From contig MU858072.1 of NCBI GenBank assembly GCA_033297075.1, forward strand, positions 124,001-188,000: a DNA stretch of 64,000 nucleotides, in the 5' to 3' direction. The stretch's first letter is position 1; every line of letters begins with the position of its first letter. The notes under the pieces are model-generated. The model ran no database searches. It saw nothing but the letters and a program-made list of their open reading frames with translations, and had not been told where the DNA came from. Both the position numbers and the translations under genes were made by a program. Shown piece after piece: positions 21,775-33,898 of the stretch. The DNA comes from Rhypophila decipiens (taxonomy: Eukaryota; Ascomycota; Sordariomycetes; Sordariales; Naviculisporaceae).

Positions 21775-23152
21775 ATGGCCGTGACAGGGAATCTCGGAGT
21801 CTACAAAAATGCAGTGATAAAAGGGGTCAATGAGATGACGATAGCGGACTTGTTCCGTGCCCTCGTCCAGCTCATAATGGCGGCCTGGGCGCGGACAAGT
21901 AAACGGATACGCATGCTCGGCGGTGCGTTGTTGTTTATGTATGCTTTCTCCTCTTTCACTCCTTCCCAGCACATATCTCGACATTATGAACCATCTAACT
22001 CACCCCATTAGATCAATAACAAGCTACCTGGCAGGCTCAACAATCCAAACAGCCGTAGTATCACGGATGCCCTCGGTCTCACTAAACTACGACCGCAACA
22101 TAGAAAAGCAAGCTTCAAAATTCAACGAAACCAAGGTAGCCCTCCTGATCGAGAACCGCCCAAATCCAATCCTAGCCCCTCTAACACTACACTTTATGTC
22201 GGTCGTGCCCCCCGACTGGCGGTTCCGATTCATGGGCTCGTTGGAAAGCGTAGAATTCATCAACAAATCCGTCGCCATCCGCGAGCATGTCGCGGCGGGC
22301 AAACTCGACCTGACGTATATCCCGTCCAACATGAGCACCGGCTCACAAGAAGAAATCAGCCGGTTCTTGACAGACCTCTGGCTGTACGAGACGGTGCTTC
22401 AACCTGCCGAGCATTTGCTCATCTTCCAGACGGACAGTATTCTCTGCGCGAACAGTCGGCAGACTCTGAACGACTTTTTGGATTACGACTGGGTTGGTGC
22501 GCCCTGGAACCCGAACGGCAAGTTTGGCGGCAACGGAGGCCTGTCCCTCCGAAAAGTCAGCACCATCATCGACATCTTGCGCAATCAGAAGAGGAAAGAC
22601 AACAGCGAGCCTGAAGACGTCTGGCTCACGGACAGGCTGGGCCATCGCCCAAACGCCAAGCTCGCAAATGGAACAGTCTCGGGGTTCTTCTCGGGCGAGA
22701 TGCACACCGGCGAGAAGACATCCCTCGACCTCCACGGGGACGAAGAGATTGTCGTCTACAAAGGGGGGAACCAGACACGGTTGTATAATTCTACATTGGA
22801 GGCGGCAAAGGATGGCGCGTATATAGAGGGCATCGATGACTGGCGCGTGGGGCAGTACGAGCCGATGGGCTATCACACCGGCGCGAGCGGGACGACGTTG
22901 CACGGCGAGGTCTGGGGCACGCCCGAGTTGAGGAAGCATATCTGGGATTATTGTCCCGAGGTCAAGATGACGCTCAAGATGGACGCTGCCAAGTATTTCT
23001 CTGCGGGCGGGTGTGGAAGTACTTGGAAGAAGAAGAAGAGGGACTTGGATGATGGAAACAACCCAGGGGGGGGAGGGGAGGGAGAGGAATGGCCGACTGA
23101 GGTTATTGATGGGGTTGAGTATCCTTTGCTGAGTGGGTTGGTGCCGTGGTAG
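21775..23152 (+). CDS. DUF5672 protein, second copy
   Basis: Two exons (21775-21938, 22012-23152) encode 434 aa. Hydrophobic residues around 47-67 form a likely signal anchor. The lumenal part has VALLIENRP, SVVPPDWRF, the DxD-like QTDSILCANS, and GNGGLSLRKVS, matching the paralogue at 19.1-20.2 kb. It adds a longer acidic insert (about 260-300) and a C-terminal tail with a KKKKRD run followed by a Gly-rich stretch. The likely role is glycan transfer in the Golgi, inferred from the membrane topology and the DxD motif only. Later ATGs (21832, 21877, 21913) could also be the start. The first gives the longest cytosolic tail and I chose it without direct evidence. Confidence 0.85.
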
Positions 23153-24276
23153 GAGGAGGAAGGCTCCTGGGTGGGCATTGTTCTTTTCCCTCGGGACATG
23201 ATATACAAGCATGGGTGGTGGGCTGGATCATCATCTTCTTTTATTATTCTACATCATGCATGTTCAACATGTGTTTGTTTCTTTCTTGTCAGCTTTCATG
23301 TACATATTCACCTATACCCCCGATAATCTCTATCTTTTATTTTTTCCCAACCAGATAGTCTTATCTCATCCGCACAGCCCTTCTTTTATTTTTTCTTTCT
23401 TTCACAACTTGGTCATATCGGTTTACTGTTACTTCCTACGGTCATCGTTGTCGTCTGAGTATCTATTCCTTAGGGGGTTGGAAGAGTCATTGGTTGGTTA
23501 GGTGCTCCATCGCCTGGGATTGGCATATAACGATTGTTCCTTTGCTCCGTTGCTCTCGGATGCGGACACTGGTTGCTCCTGGTTGATATCGAACAACTCA
23601 TTCCACGGCTTGTCTGATCACAGTTCGACTACCATACCCGTCACTCTGCTTTCCTAGTTCTTACACTGCCCCCCCTTTTGCCTTCCAACTTAAATAGACT
23701 TATCACTTCTGGTTACTGCCTACATGTACTCGATCCCATACCATACCACAACGTACTCTCCAGTACAGGCAGTTTACATACCGTATCATGACCTGACCAG
23801 TACCTCCAGCCATCTAATAGGGAATTTTATTCAAGGTCATCCGAACAATTATTTCATCTCGGGTGCATATACGTACGTCTTTGTCTTATTAAAACAATGT
23901 CAACCCGTCCCATCTCTTGCTATATAATCTGATTTCCAAAAAAATCAATTCAGCTCTGTTTCTTCATCCCATAGAGCTAAGCGCCTAGTCGTCCCATCTC
24001 ATTTTTCCTAATCTGATTTTCGAAACTTAATTCCGCTGTATCTCCCATCCCTATCCCAACCAAGATACCATTAGGTGCTATAGTTCATCTCATCTTATCT
24101 TATATACTCCAACTAAGCCATTTGTATTGACCATCCCAGCTCATCTCAACTCACTGTATTGCAAGGGCAGGTATCACGTCTTATCACACGATAACCTCAA
24201 CATCCAGACCAAGACCTCCAGTCCCAGATCTCAATTCTCAAATTCCAAAAAAATGTCAAACCTCCAAGCTAGACTC
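23153..24276. other. Intergenic between convergent DUF5672 and isochorismatase genes
   Basis: No gene is seen. The plus strand is pyrimidine-rich, with many CATCTCATCTTATC-like imperfect repeats between about 23990 and 24160. Confidence 0.4.
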
Positions 24277-25319
24277 TCAAATCTTCGAAACCCTCCCCCC
24301 ATTAGAATAACCCCCCACAAGCCCCTCCATAACACCCTTCGTATCCCCCATAGTATCCTTCACAATCTTGACAACATCCTTAAACTCTCCAATCCCACTA
24401 TCACCCATACACTCATACATCCAACTCTCACTCGTCGTAACAACCGCACCAGCCTGCCTCAATCGATCCAACGCAATCGGCACCTCAGCCGAGTTACACG
24501 AGGACACCCCATCGGCAATGATGTACACCTTATACCCCGCCTCTAACAGATCCAGCGCGGTCTGGGTAACGCAGATGTGGGATTCTATTCCCACGATGGC
24601 AACCTCGGCGCCCTTTCCTGGGCCGGGGGAGGAGGAGGAGGCGAGGAAGGGAAAGTGTTCGGTTGAGATGGGCGGGATGTACATGCTGAAGCGGGTTTTG
24701 TCGAGGTCGGCCTTTACGAGGGAGGAAGGGAGGTGGGGTTTGAGTTCGGCGACGGTGTCGCCTAGGCGGGTGCGGTTTTGGGTGGTTACGTAGATTGGGA
24801 TTTTGAGGGCGTTGGCGAAGCGGAGGATTTTGGTTGTTGTGAGGACGCTGTTATAAGGTATCGGTTAGTACTTTTGTGATAGTTGTGGTATGTGGTATGA
24901 GGGTATGAGTGGGTAGGTGTGTTGATTTGAGTAAGCAACATGGTGCTTGGGTTGAGTGAGATAGTCAAGAAGAGACAAGAGAAGGAAAGAAATCAACTTA
25001 CACCTTGTCAAACTCAAAGATGGCATTGCGGAATTTCTCTTGGATATCACAGACGCTGTTCGTCCAGTAAAGGGGAGGTCAGCCAGTCAGTCTCATCAAG
25101 TCCGTGCCATATAGCAAACCCGGGGTTTCTCGTCATTGCTGTCATGACTTAAAACTCACAATGAGCGAGTGAGAGACTTACAAAATAGCCGGATTCTCTA
25201 TATCAGGATCAGTTAGCAAGAGCTGAAGCTTCAATGGCCAGATTGGAAAGGAAACAGGTAATCAATTGGAACGAAATAAAACACATACGGAATCGGCGCT
25301 GGGGAGCTGGATTCGTCAT
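24277..25319 (-). CDS. Isochorismatase-family cysteine hydrolase (ISOC2/YcaC-like)
   Basis: Four exons (25319-25289, 25197-25182, 25055-25002, 24847-24277) encode 223 aa. The second exon is only 16 nt. The joined N-terminus reads MTNPAPQRRFQNPAIFVCDIQEKFR, the standard opening of the fold. The catalytic triad is visible: Asp of CDIQEKF, Lys near LVKADLDKTRF, and Cys of ESHICVTQT. The layout is closest to eukaryotic ISOC1/2-type proteins, which are not true isochorismatases and whose substrate is uncertain. No targeting peptide is obvious. It lies in tandem with the thiamine gene on the same strand, 0.9 kb downstream, but no functional link is evident. Confidence 0.9.
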
Positions 25320-26199
25320 TTCGACTGAAATGCGAATAATTAAGGCAAGCTAGGTAAGCTGTTTCGATGATGTTGAGGCACGGTTAAGACGAACGTCACA
25401 GGTCCGACGAGAAGTTGCGATGAACACCTTTGATACTTCAAGCTTGTGTCAGTTTGGTAAAATGATGAAAATGATGCTCTATTGTACAAAGAAAGTCTTA
25501 TAACCACGCTACGGAAAGGCCAACCCCCTGCTAAGATCCACAAAGCCGAAGAAAACGCGGGGAACCGGCAATCGGGATGGAGATGGGGTTGGTGATCTTT
25601 GGGGTACGGGGTACGGATACGGGGTAACTGTATCCATCCATCCCGCTGCGCCACTTTCCTTCCAGAGCATAAATCAAGGACAGTATGGAACCATCAACCT
25701 CCACTGATCCGCATGCCCGAGTTTGACCCCATATCCCGAGCTCTATCATCAATATTGAAATGTGTAGATTGTACCAAAGTAGTGTAATGAAGGTTCTTCA
25801 AAATTAACAAGGAAGAAACGGTTTGGACTTTCTCATCAACCAGTATTTCTGTAGCTTCATGTCCTCCAGTATTCTTGCAGCAAGGATTCACGCAAACTCA
25901 AGTAGGAAGGACTCGGTATGCCTTCTTGTTGTCATAATACACAACTTTGATAGCATTTCGCTGTCTGACCGGAACTTCAAGATGGACGTTCGAGCCGTGA
26001 CCCTCAGCTAGCCTGACCTCAAGAATGCATGTATGTATAGAAGATAACACCACGGTTGATGAAGGCCTGATGTCCCAGTCTAAGATCATGGTGATCCCCA
26101 GGTCTACATCTGTGGGAAGTATCCTATCCATCCCATCTATGTACCACTAATCGGTGATACGTAGCATCTTTTGGTCGTGTAGTCCAGTGGGTTAGCTTC
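25320..26199. other. Intergenic, isochorismatase upstream to THI6 downstream
   Basis: No gene is recognised. It contains the isochorismatase promoter side and the 3' side of the thiamine gene. Confidence 0.35.
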
Positions 26200-28021
26200 T
26201 TAGTACCAATCCTTCCGCCGAGCCACTTTGGAGTCCGTCCCAGGCACTCCTACCACAAGGGGGTTGTTGTTGCGGCCGACCAGGACTTGACCACTGTACG
26301 CACCACATACATCCATAACCCTTGCTCGCTGTAACCAACGTAAATCGCCCTTGGAAGTGTTTTGGCGGATGTTATACAACTCGTCGATGAACGCCGGTAT
26401 AAACGTACCCGGGCCCCGGACGTCATTCCGAGAAGCAGCTATTTCCGCTGCAATCTCGTAATGGAGTATGGCGCCCACGACAGCCGCTAGATTGTCCTCC
26501 GGCCATACTGCCACGGCGGCCGAGATTGTTGTGCCTAGGGTGCATCCGCTGCCTGTAATACTTGCTAGATATGGATGTCCGTTTGTGATCTGGAGAGTTC
26601 TCGTCCCATCGCTGACAAAATCGCTTACTCCTGTCATGACAACTATCGTCTCCTTGGTTCGGGCCAGATTTTCCACCATCGTAGCCTTCTCCTGGTCTGT
26701 CAGGGTACTTGAGCTGTCGACACCCCGTTGTTGAGTACTGCTATCGCCAACGACAGCCTTGATCTCGTTTTCGTTGCCCTTGACCACGTCCATATATCCG
26801 GCATCAAGCAGAGTCTTGAGTGCGTTGCGTCGGACCGAGGTAGCTCCAGCCCTGCCATGTCTCGTGTGTTAGTAAGCTGTCTAGTCACACATCGAGCCAA
26901 AAAAGAGATCCGTACCCAACAGGATCAAACACCACGGGTACTCCAGCCCGGTTGTAAGCCTTCAGTGCCTTCACGTAGTTGCCCAGCGCCTTGTCATCAA
27001 CAGTTCCCATGTTGATCACCAGTGATCCTTTGTGTTTACATAGATCCTCGGCCTCGTCTCCATGATTCGACATAATGGGGGATGCCCCAATGGCAAGCGC
27101 AATATTCGCTGCAAAGTTTTGCACAACCAAATTTGTCATGTTGTGCGATAGCGGTGTCTGCTCATGTACAGCTTTGACTATAGCAGGCACTGACGACACA
27201 ACGTCCTGCATAGCCCGGGTACCAATGATCTTTGAGCTTTGGAAGGTTGTGAGGGAGGCAAGTCTCTTAGCGGCATCTAGAGGATTCGAAGCCGCCATGA
27301 CAGCGCTCACCACCGCGATACCGTCAAGCTTTCTCTTGGAAGTGGCGCTCTTCGACAAGACCTCCTGGGCATTTTCTTCGTTGATACCGCCAATGCATAC
27401 TGTGCGGACCTTGGGGAAGGACGATATTGCTTCAAGAATATCACGAACTCCTTCTGGTCCAAGGATATGTTTGGTGTTAGATTTCCTGAAAACCGTGTCA
27501 ATAATCCGTTGAAAAATACCTATAAAACGAAACCATAATATTCTTACGTCTGAGTGGAGTAGACGGTGCCAATACCGAGATAGTCGGCGCCACCTTTGAC
27601 TGCTTCTCTCGCCTCATCTGGTGTACTGGCCGACACGCCGATAATCTTGTCGGGCCCCAAGAGCCGTCTTGCCTCCGGCAAGCCTGCAAAGAAGTCAGCG
27701 GTGTTCCCAACTATGAGCAGTTAGAAATGCCTCACTCATGTCATCCTGTCCAATGTGAACACCCTCGCAGTTGACGGCGAGGGCGACATCGACACGGTCA
27801 TTGATGAGCAAGGGTACCTGGTAGCGTTGTGTAATCTCATGAAGACGGCGGGCAGTCTGGATCAGAGCGCCTGTATCGCCCGTCTTTTCACGGAGCTGGA
27901 CGCAAGTGACGCCGCCTTTGAGGGCCGCTTCGACGACGGTGTAAAAGTCCCGTTGCCCGAGGACCTCGGGCCGTGAGTCCGTCACGAGGTAGACTGAATA
28001 GTCCACTTTCTTCTTTTCCAT
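26200..28021 (-). CDS. thi6: Bifunctional thiamine-phosphate synthase / hydroxyethylthiazole kinase
   Basis: Four exons (28021-27736, 27683-27548, 27485-26916, 26851-26200) encode 547 aa, close to yeast Thi6 (540). The N-terminal half is thiamine-phosphate synthase: QLREK at 42-46, [22 protein letters not shown] across the first join, [10 protein letters not shown], and VCIGGIN. It couples HMP-PP with HET-P to thiamine phosphate. The C-terminal half is hydroxyethylthiazole kinase, which salvages thiazole. It is marked by [29 protein letters not shown] across the last join, KGNENEI and SGSGCTLGT. The protein acts in the cytosol in thiamine synthesis. No TPP riboswitch could be built in the leader. 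The start is the first ATG, giving [15 protein letters not shown]. Confidence 0.97.
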
Positions 28022-28578
28022 GTTAGCCTTGATTGTTTTTAGATGGTGGTTTAATGGAGGAAAAGCTTAGAGGGGCCTGTCTCGATGTTGCTGGATCTCA
28101 GCTCGGCGGGGTATAACTTCCTGCAGCTCTCCTGCAACCTGCCACTGTCGTTAACGAATGCTTGGCATCGGCTCCGCCTGATGGTGGGGTTTATACTCAT
28201 GACCGGCCCGGTCCGGCACCGGGATTCAACGGCACTGCAGTTCTAGGATAAGGGTTCGGCAGTGGTGGGGGCATCCGAACTACATATCGTCATAACTTAC
28301 ACCTGTGTGGCATATGTCGCTGGGGAGAAGGAAAAGAAGGATAAATTTCTTTAAACAAATACATCATCCAGTCAATGGGTTCCTTCCAGTTTCTTCGGCT
28401 ACTCAATTAAGATCATTGCGCCATCCAACGATGAGCAATCACATATAATCGTAACCACCCGAGCCTCAAAACTTTTCGTTGCCGTTCCCTTCTTTTTTAA
28501 CCATAAATAGGCATGTGCCGTTACCCATAACCCCGTCCCATACATGTAAAAGACAACCAAAGCCAAAGCGCACTTCCA
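28022..28578. other. Intergenic upstream of THI6
   Basis: No gene is recognised. The GC-rich stretch near 28190-28230 contains short palindromic runs of CCGG type. This probably includes the THI6 promoter. Confidence 0.4.
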
Positions 28579-29436
28579 TCAAAAAACCAGCCCAGAAACT
28601 CCCAAAGCAAGTCCCATGCACAACATGCCCAGAGAAAGTCGCCCAATAACGACAGCACCAGGTGCCGAATTCGGCATACCGCTCGCCGTTGGTGTCGCCG
28701 GTCCCTCAAGTAACTCGGCCCCCTGGGTAATCGTGACCGGAACGTACCCGAATCGATCGCCAGCCGTCCAGTTATAGCTGTAAGTCGAGTACGTCCCGTT
28801 CCAGTCCGGGTCCTTGGTATACCACACGTCGCCGACATGAGTGAGGTTGCACGCTGCGCTGACTGTTCCGTTTAGACTACATCGATTGACTCTGTTTTCC
28901 CGCTCATGTTAGTTTGTGTTCTGGCCCAAAAAGGTGAAATTCTGAATTGTTGGTCATGGGAAAACTTACACAGTCCGGCCCGGCCCGAACCGAGTACCGG
29001 TATACAAAAAGGTTGCCGGCCCTTGCGTGATGGTACTTGGTGGACCAGTTGCATTTCCCCACCCACCTGGTGGACCGAATTTCCGCGTCGACGACTGCAG
29101 TGAGGTTATGCTCGCGGTCGTGGTGTTGCCGGTCGGTTTCGGCCTTAGATCGGTCCTAGTTGTCGTGATCACATATGTAGTGCGGTCGTACTCGACACCC
29201 AGCACGGAGCCCGAGTCTCGGTGGAATAATGTATACGCCAGCCCCTCATATCCCGGCTCATCGATGAAGAATATCTGGACGACCTTTGTCACTCCTGGCT
29301 GGGCCGAGCTTGTCGCTGTTGTCTGGTTGATATCATGAGCAAAAGCTGTCGACATGGTGTAGAAAAGGGCGAACAGAAGTGGACAAAAACGTTTCCATAA
29401 TGGGCCAAGCGACGAGACATTGATAACGAGGACCAT
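28579..29436 (-). CDS. Secreted, probably GPI-anchored protein of unknown function
   Basis: Two exons (29436-28970, 28891-28579) encode 259 aa. The N-terminus has a basic-hydrophobic signal peptide of about 33 residues ending STAFA. A Met at the end of that hydrophobic stretch is a less likely start. The body has an Ala/Ser/Thr stretch, several N-glycosylation sequons (NQT, NTT, NAT, NGT, NLT, NWT) and two cysteines in the exon 2 part. The C-terminus is hydrophobic (about 20 residues, GMLCMGLALGVSGLVF) after a small-residue stretch, as in GPI-anchored proteins. No domain is recognised. It resembles the wide class of fungal surface proteins only in layout. Confidence 0.75.
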
Positions 29437-32400
29437 TTTGACGACTCTGGTTCCAGAGTGTCTTCTCGTGGGCTCTATTCCTCAGATCGCGAAAAGATTA
29501 TACCGAGATTTCCAGATTCTCTTGAACCAGAACGCCAATCTGGAAACGACCAACTGAAGCAGAAAAGAAACTAAACGAGTGTAGTGGATTCAACACATAA
29601 CCAAGACCGACTCCTGGCTCACGAAGAGCGAACAAAGGAAGAAAGGGAAAATTGCGTGGAAACGAGTAATTCACAACCGTCAAATGATATCTCCAGGAGA
29701 GAAGGTCCTATTATCTATTCCATCTAAACCCGTCGTCTTCGATAAAACCGACTCCCGAATACACAAGGCGGCCAGTGAAGCCTGAAGAAAGTAAATGACC
29801 GCCATCCGGCTCACTACCATTTTCTTCTTGCCGCCCCCCGCATCCAGTCCGCTCGCACATCATGTGAATAAAGAGAATAATCAGGACCTTCAACATGTGT
29901 CTTGGGCATGTTATGCGGCTGGTGTGCGGAGGGACCGATTTAGCCGTTAACCAGATGACGACAAAGTTCGACATGGCCATCGAATAAGCTTCACCCGGGC
30001 TGTCTTCCGCGACCTACGTCCATATGCCTCTCTTGTATATCGGACTCAATAGTCTGGAAATGTAAAGTGATAGAAGCTGTTGGTATAATAGTGACAATAA
30101 CTGATGATTTAAAACGACAAGTTGGGTGAGGAATAAGGGATGTGATAAGATTAATGGTTACATGTCTCCTGCCGCACGATCGTATATATCCCGTTCCATG
30201 CGCAAGGGAACGTTCCCTAACGAACGTAGATGCATACGTAATTCTTCCTCGGAAAAAACTGGAAGGCTGATCGTGACACTTGTCTAGTAACCTGGGTGGC
30301 TGGCTCAAGACTCTGGGGCAGCTCAAGGTGAAAGATGATCGTGGCGGAGAATTACGGTAAGTGATATCCGGTCACGTTCCCCGTTGGTGTTAGAATTAAG
30401 CAACGAACCTGTTGACGAAGGCCCTGGAAAATGAAACAGGAAAATGGTGATGCCTATCAACTTCTAAGCCCTTCTTCGAGTCGGTTTTCTTGAGGTGTTG
30501 AGTTCTCGAAAAATGCCCATACATCATCATCGAAGAGCAAAAGGAAAGACTTTTTGCAGCGAATTCCAGAAGAAGAACACGTGAGCCATGAGATAAAAGC
30601 AGACGCCGCATATCAGCCTGTATATATGTTACCAGGAGCATGAACAAGAAACAACTAGGCATAACGTTTACGGTCAAAGGATTTAAATGTGCCCCTTTTA
30701 TTTCAGTATGTGCTGAGAGTAGGCATCCGTACAACATGAACACAAAACGCACTCAGTTTATCTGTTCTTACTATCAGGACACAGTAACCGTAATCCTCAA
30801 GAAGTCCTGGAATTATATCACTTTGGGGTCAAAAGACTGACATGAAATCCCAAGTCCATCAACATTCAAGCCCCGTCTATATGCATCCGTCACATTCACA
30901 ACTCAACATTTCATCCCAGCATTTTTGGGTTGATTCTCTGGTTTCTTCAAGCCCCTTTCGCCCATACCCCTAATCCCAAAGAAGGAGTGTAGTCAAATAA
31001 AGGTTTCGTTCAACGGTTGACCAGACAGCGGGAGGGCGGGACCAGCCAAACGTTGCCAAGTCCCGTCGGTCGATCACCAGCGTGGCCACCGTTTAATCGG
31101 GTACAGACCACCTTGCGCAACGAAAGTACGAACGCACAACATGGTGACAAACATGATTGTTATGCTTAACATTCATGCCCTTTCCCGTCCGCCATTCAAC
31201 CGTTACACAGCTTTGTCCTTCCTGCTTTTCAGAGATAAGGATAGTTCAGCCCTCATCCAGTGTTGGTGCTACACACCGTGAACCTGAGGGACGAAAAACT
31301 CCCAAACAGCTGCCTCAAGGCAAAGACAGACAAACGAAAAGAGAAATATAAAACCGCAAGGCAAGACACCAATCTGTGAGACAAAAAGCACCCGTGATCC
31401 CTCATGTGTCAAGGAATCGAGGTCAACAAGAACTGAAGAAACAAAGGCCGGTCGCCAGTCGGTAACAACTGCCCTGCCCAGCCCCAGGACGGAGGAAAAC
31501 AGGGCAATGTCCGTAAACTTGCATAGTCAATGTAACTCTGCACTGGATGGATGGACACCCAGCACCTTGGAGATGAAGTTTAGCAGACCGACATTTGTTC
31601 AAGGCTGGCTTTGACAAGATAAACAAATAAACACACCATGTTGTCAACAGTGAGAATCTCCGTCTTTGGAGTCGGCAGTGAGCAGTGAGGATCTCATTCG
31701 GACTCCTCGGGGGATGGAAAGGCTGACTGATGGTTTAGTGGTTGGTTGGCTCTGTATGAAAAAGCCTCTCAATTCACAATTCTCAAAACCGAGCATCATC
31801 ACCACAGCTCAGTGAGCAAGCTGCTCACTGGCCCGTCAGATCTGCATCTCATTTCCACTCATCAATCTCATGAGTTTCATCATATGATCATGCAAGTAGG
31901 TGATTTCCTTCCATGACTCCCATAGCCCATCACATTTTTTCATCTCTGGTTCTCAATCTTCCGAACCACCGGGACAAGCAACAGATCAATCCGGGGCCCC
32001 AAAGTTCCAAGACGGGACGATATTTTATTCTTACCTAACAACCTCCGGGTTACCTGCAGGGCAGTGTGAATCAGGGACAATGCAGCACAGCACGGCAGCA
32101 GATGCAAGGTACCCGGAAAATCATATACCAGCAATTCATGCAGGCAAGTCTAGACATACAGGAAGGAGAGACAAGACCACCACTACAGCAAGTAAGGAAG
32201 GATAATCCACATCAAAAAGATTGTAGATACCAAAAGTATTTAAAAAAATCCCAATTCAATCTCAAATTGAAATGGACACTTCCATCTCAAACAAGAGGAA
32301 TTGTTCCTTTCACCCTGTTATCAGATGAAGTTCTGCACAGATACCAGCGCGCAATCAATCCCCCGATGAACTAACTCCTTTTCCCCGACTGACTGTCAAC

Positions 32401-33092
32401 TTCAAAGTCAAAAAGCCCAACCTGAAAAATCTGGTCGTGTAATTTCCGACCCCTTGCTTGGTCACATTACCACCACACCCAAAAAAGTTCGCCGGCCCGT
32501 GCTGAGCCGGGTAAAAAAAAGGAGAAGGAGTAGCGGGAAATGAAGCTTACCATTTTTATCAATCGCTTGCTCGCTGCCTTCCCAATCAAGGGTCCAGTCC
32601 CACCCACACCATTTGCAAGGAGGAAATTGCTGCCCGCCCCTGATTCCTGGAAAACCAAAGCCGGGCAAAAAGAGCTGGGAGCAAAAGCGAGAAAAATGGC
32701 AAGAAAGCAAGATGTCACAAGAATCACAACAAGATAGCGAGCAAAGCATGGAGAAAAAGCCGCGTTCATAAACCCTAAAAACTTTGAATCGTTGACATAG
32801 CAAAGCCTTCGTTTCATGGAACGCCGAACTAAACAATTAGAAGATTAAGTACATAAGGTATCTTGCCAATGCCCTTTGCAAATGCAGGCGCACACTGTTC
32901 CCCAACCCAAACGAGGCTGAAAGCACAGAGCCGCTTTTATATAGAAGTTCCCAAAAAGCCGAATCATCCCCTTCGAAAAAAGAAAAAAGGTATGGTGTGC
33001 GAATGTGCTGGTCGTGATAATGCCGTAGCCGTCGAGGCGTTTTAAATCCAAAAAGAAAAAATGGGTGATCGCTATTTCAGATCGGGACCCCT
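29437..33092. other. Gene-poor intergenic stretch, 3.7 kb
   Basis: No gene is recognised on either strand. The longest open frames (about 120 codons, for example near 30396-30752 and 32462-32836) lack start context, domain motifs or splice partners. The left part is upstream of the 259-aa secreted protein gene. The right part is downstream of the 197-aa wall protein gene. Confidence 0.4.
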
Positions 33093-33686
33093 TTAAAGGA
33101 GGAGGGCGGCGAAACCGGCGACAGCAGCGAGGATGACGGAAGCACCCATGGTGGAGGCACCAGCAGTGTAGGTGGGAGGAGGAGCGGCATAGGTGCCGGT
33201 GGCGTTGCTGCTGGGGACGGGGTAGCCCGAGGGAGCGGCGGTGGGGCAGGGAACATCGACGGTCTCGTACTTGGTGGTCTGGTAGACGGTGGTGACGTCC
33301 TCAACGACGGTCTTGACCGAGTAGGTGGGGCAGGCGGGAGCTCCGGTGCTCAGAGAGATGGGAGGATAAGGGCCGCCGGCAGGGTAGCTGGCAGGGTACT
33401 CAGCAGCCTTGGAGGAGACGGGGGGGTACTCCTTGACGGGGTAGTCGGCCTTGGGAGGGTAGGTGGGGACAGCGGCGGAGGTGCTGTTGAGGTACTTGCT
33501 GGGGTAGGGGATAGGAGCCTCGCTGGAAGTGACGGGGTAGACGGTGCTCTGGATGTCGACGTAGCTGGAGGTGACAGTCACGTAGTCGGTAGAGTAGACG
33601 GTCGAGTCAGGAGCAGGGTACTCGGCATTGTACTCGTAGGCAGAGACGGCGCCAGCAAGGGCAACGACAGCAGTAGCGAAACGCAT
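33093..33686 (-). CDS. Tyr/Pro-rich GPI-anchored cell-surface protein
   Basis: An intronless 197-aa protein. The signal peptide (about 1-16, MRFATAVVALAGAVSA) is followed by a body rich in Tyr, Pro, Ser, Thr and Val. It has many YP pairs (EYPAP, VYPVT, PYPSKY, TYPP, DYPVKEYPP, EYPASYP) and VTVTSS-type beta-rich runs. The C-terminal 20 residues are hydrophobic after a small-residue stretch (omega site probably near GAS), so GPI anchoring to membrane or wall is likely. Codon use is strongly C-ended, unlike most neighbours, suggesting high expression. CAAAATG is a good start context, and a TATTTAAT string lies about 205 bp upstream. No known family was recognised. Confidence 0.85.
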   Translation of the reverse strand: MRFATAVVALAGAVSAYEYNAEYPAPDSTVYSTDYVTVTSSYVDIQSTVYPVTSSEAPIPYPSKYLNSTSAAVPTYPPKADYPVKEYPPVSSKAAEYPASYPAGGPYPPISLSTGAPACPTYSVKTVVEDVTTVYQTTKYETVDVPCPTAAPSGYPVPSSNATGTYAAPPPTYTAGASTMGASVILAAVAGFAALLL

Positions 33687-33890
33687 TTTGATGTTTGTGG
33701 GGTTTGAAGGTCGAAAACGACGAAAAGGGTATAAGTTGTTTGTTTGAAAAACGAATGTGATAGCTAATAAGCTGAGTTGGTAAAGAGTGGACGACCGAAG
33801 TCAAAGTTGAGCAAGGATCTCGAGAGAGGATTGGCTTGATGGGCTGAAGAGGGAAAGAAAAAAGTTGGACGGAAGACGGACGAGAGTCGG

Positions 33891-33898
33891 TATTAAAT
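33891..33898 (-). promoter_or_regulatory. TATA-like element of the wall-protein gene
   Basis: On the minus strand this reads ATTTAATA, 205 bp upstream of the start codon of a strongly codon-biased gene. The distance fits a leader of 100-150 nt. It is a motif match only. Confidence 0.35.

Noticed and set aside
22343..23212. 289-codon minus-strand open frame over the second DUF5672 gene
   Set aside because: It is antisense to a well-supported exon and has no domain.
28022..28350. Possible TPP riboswitch upstream of the thiamine gene (a GCTGAGA string on the minus strand)
   Set aside because: The second conserved half of the thi-box (CCTGATC-type element) and the supporting helices are not present.
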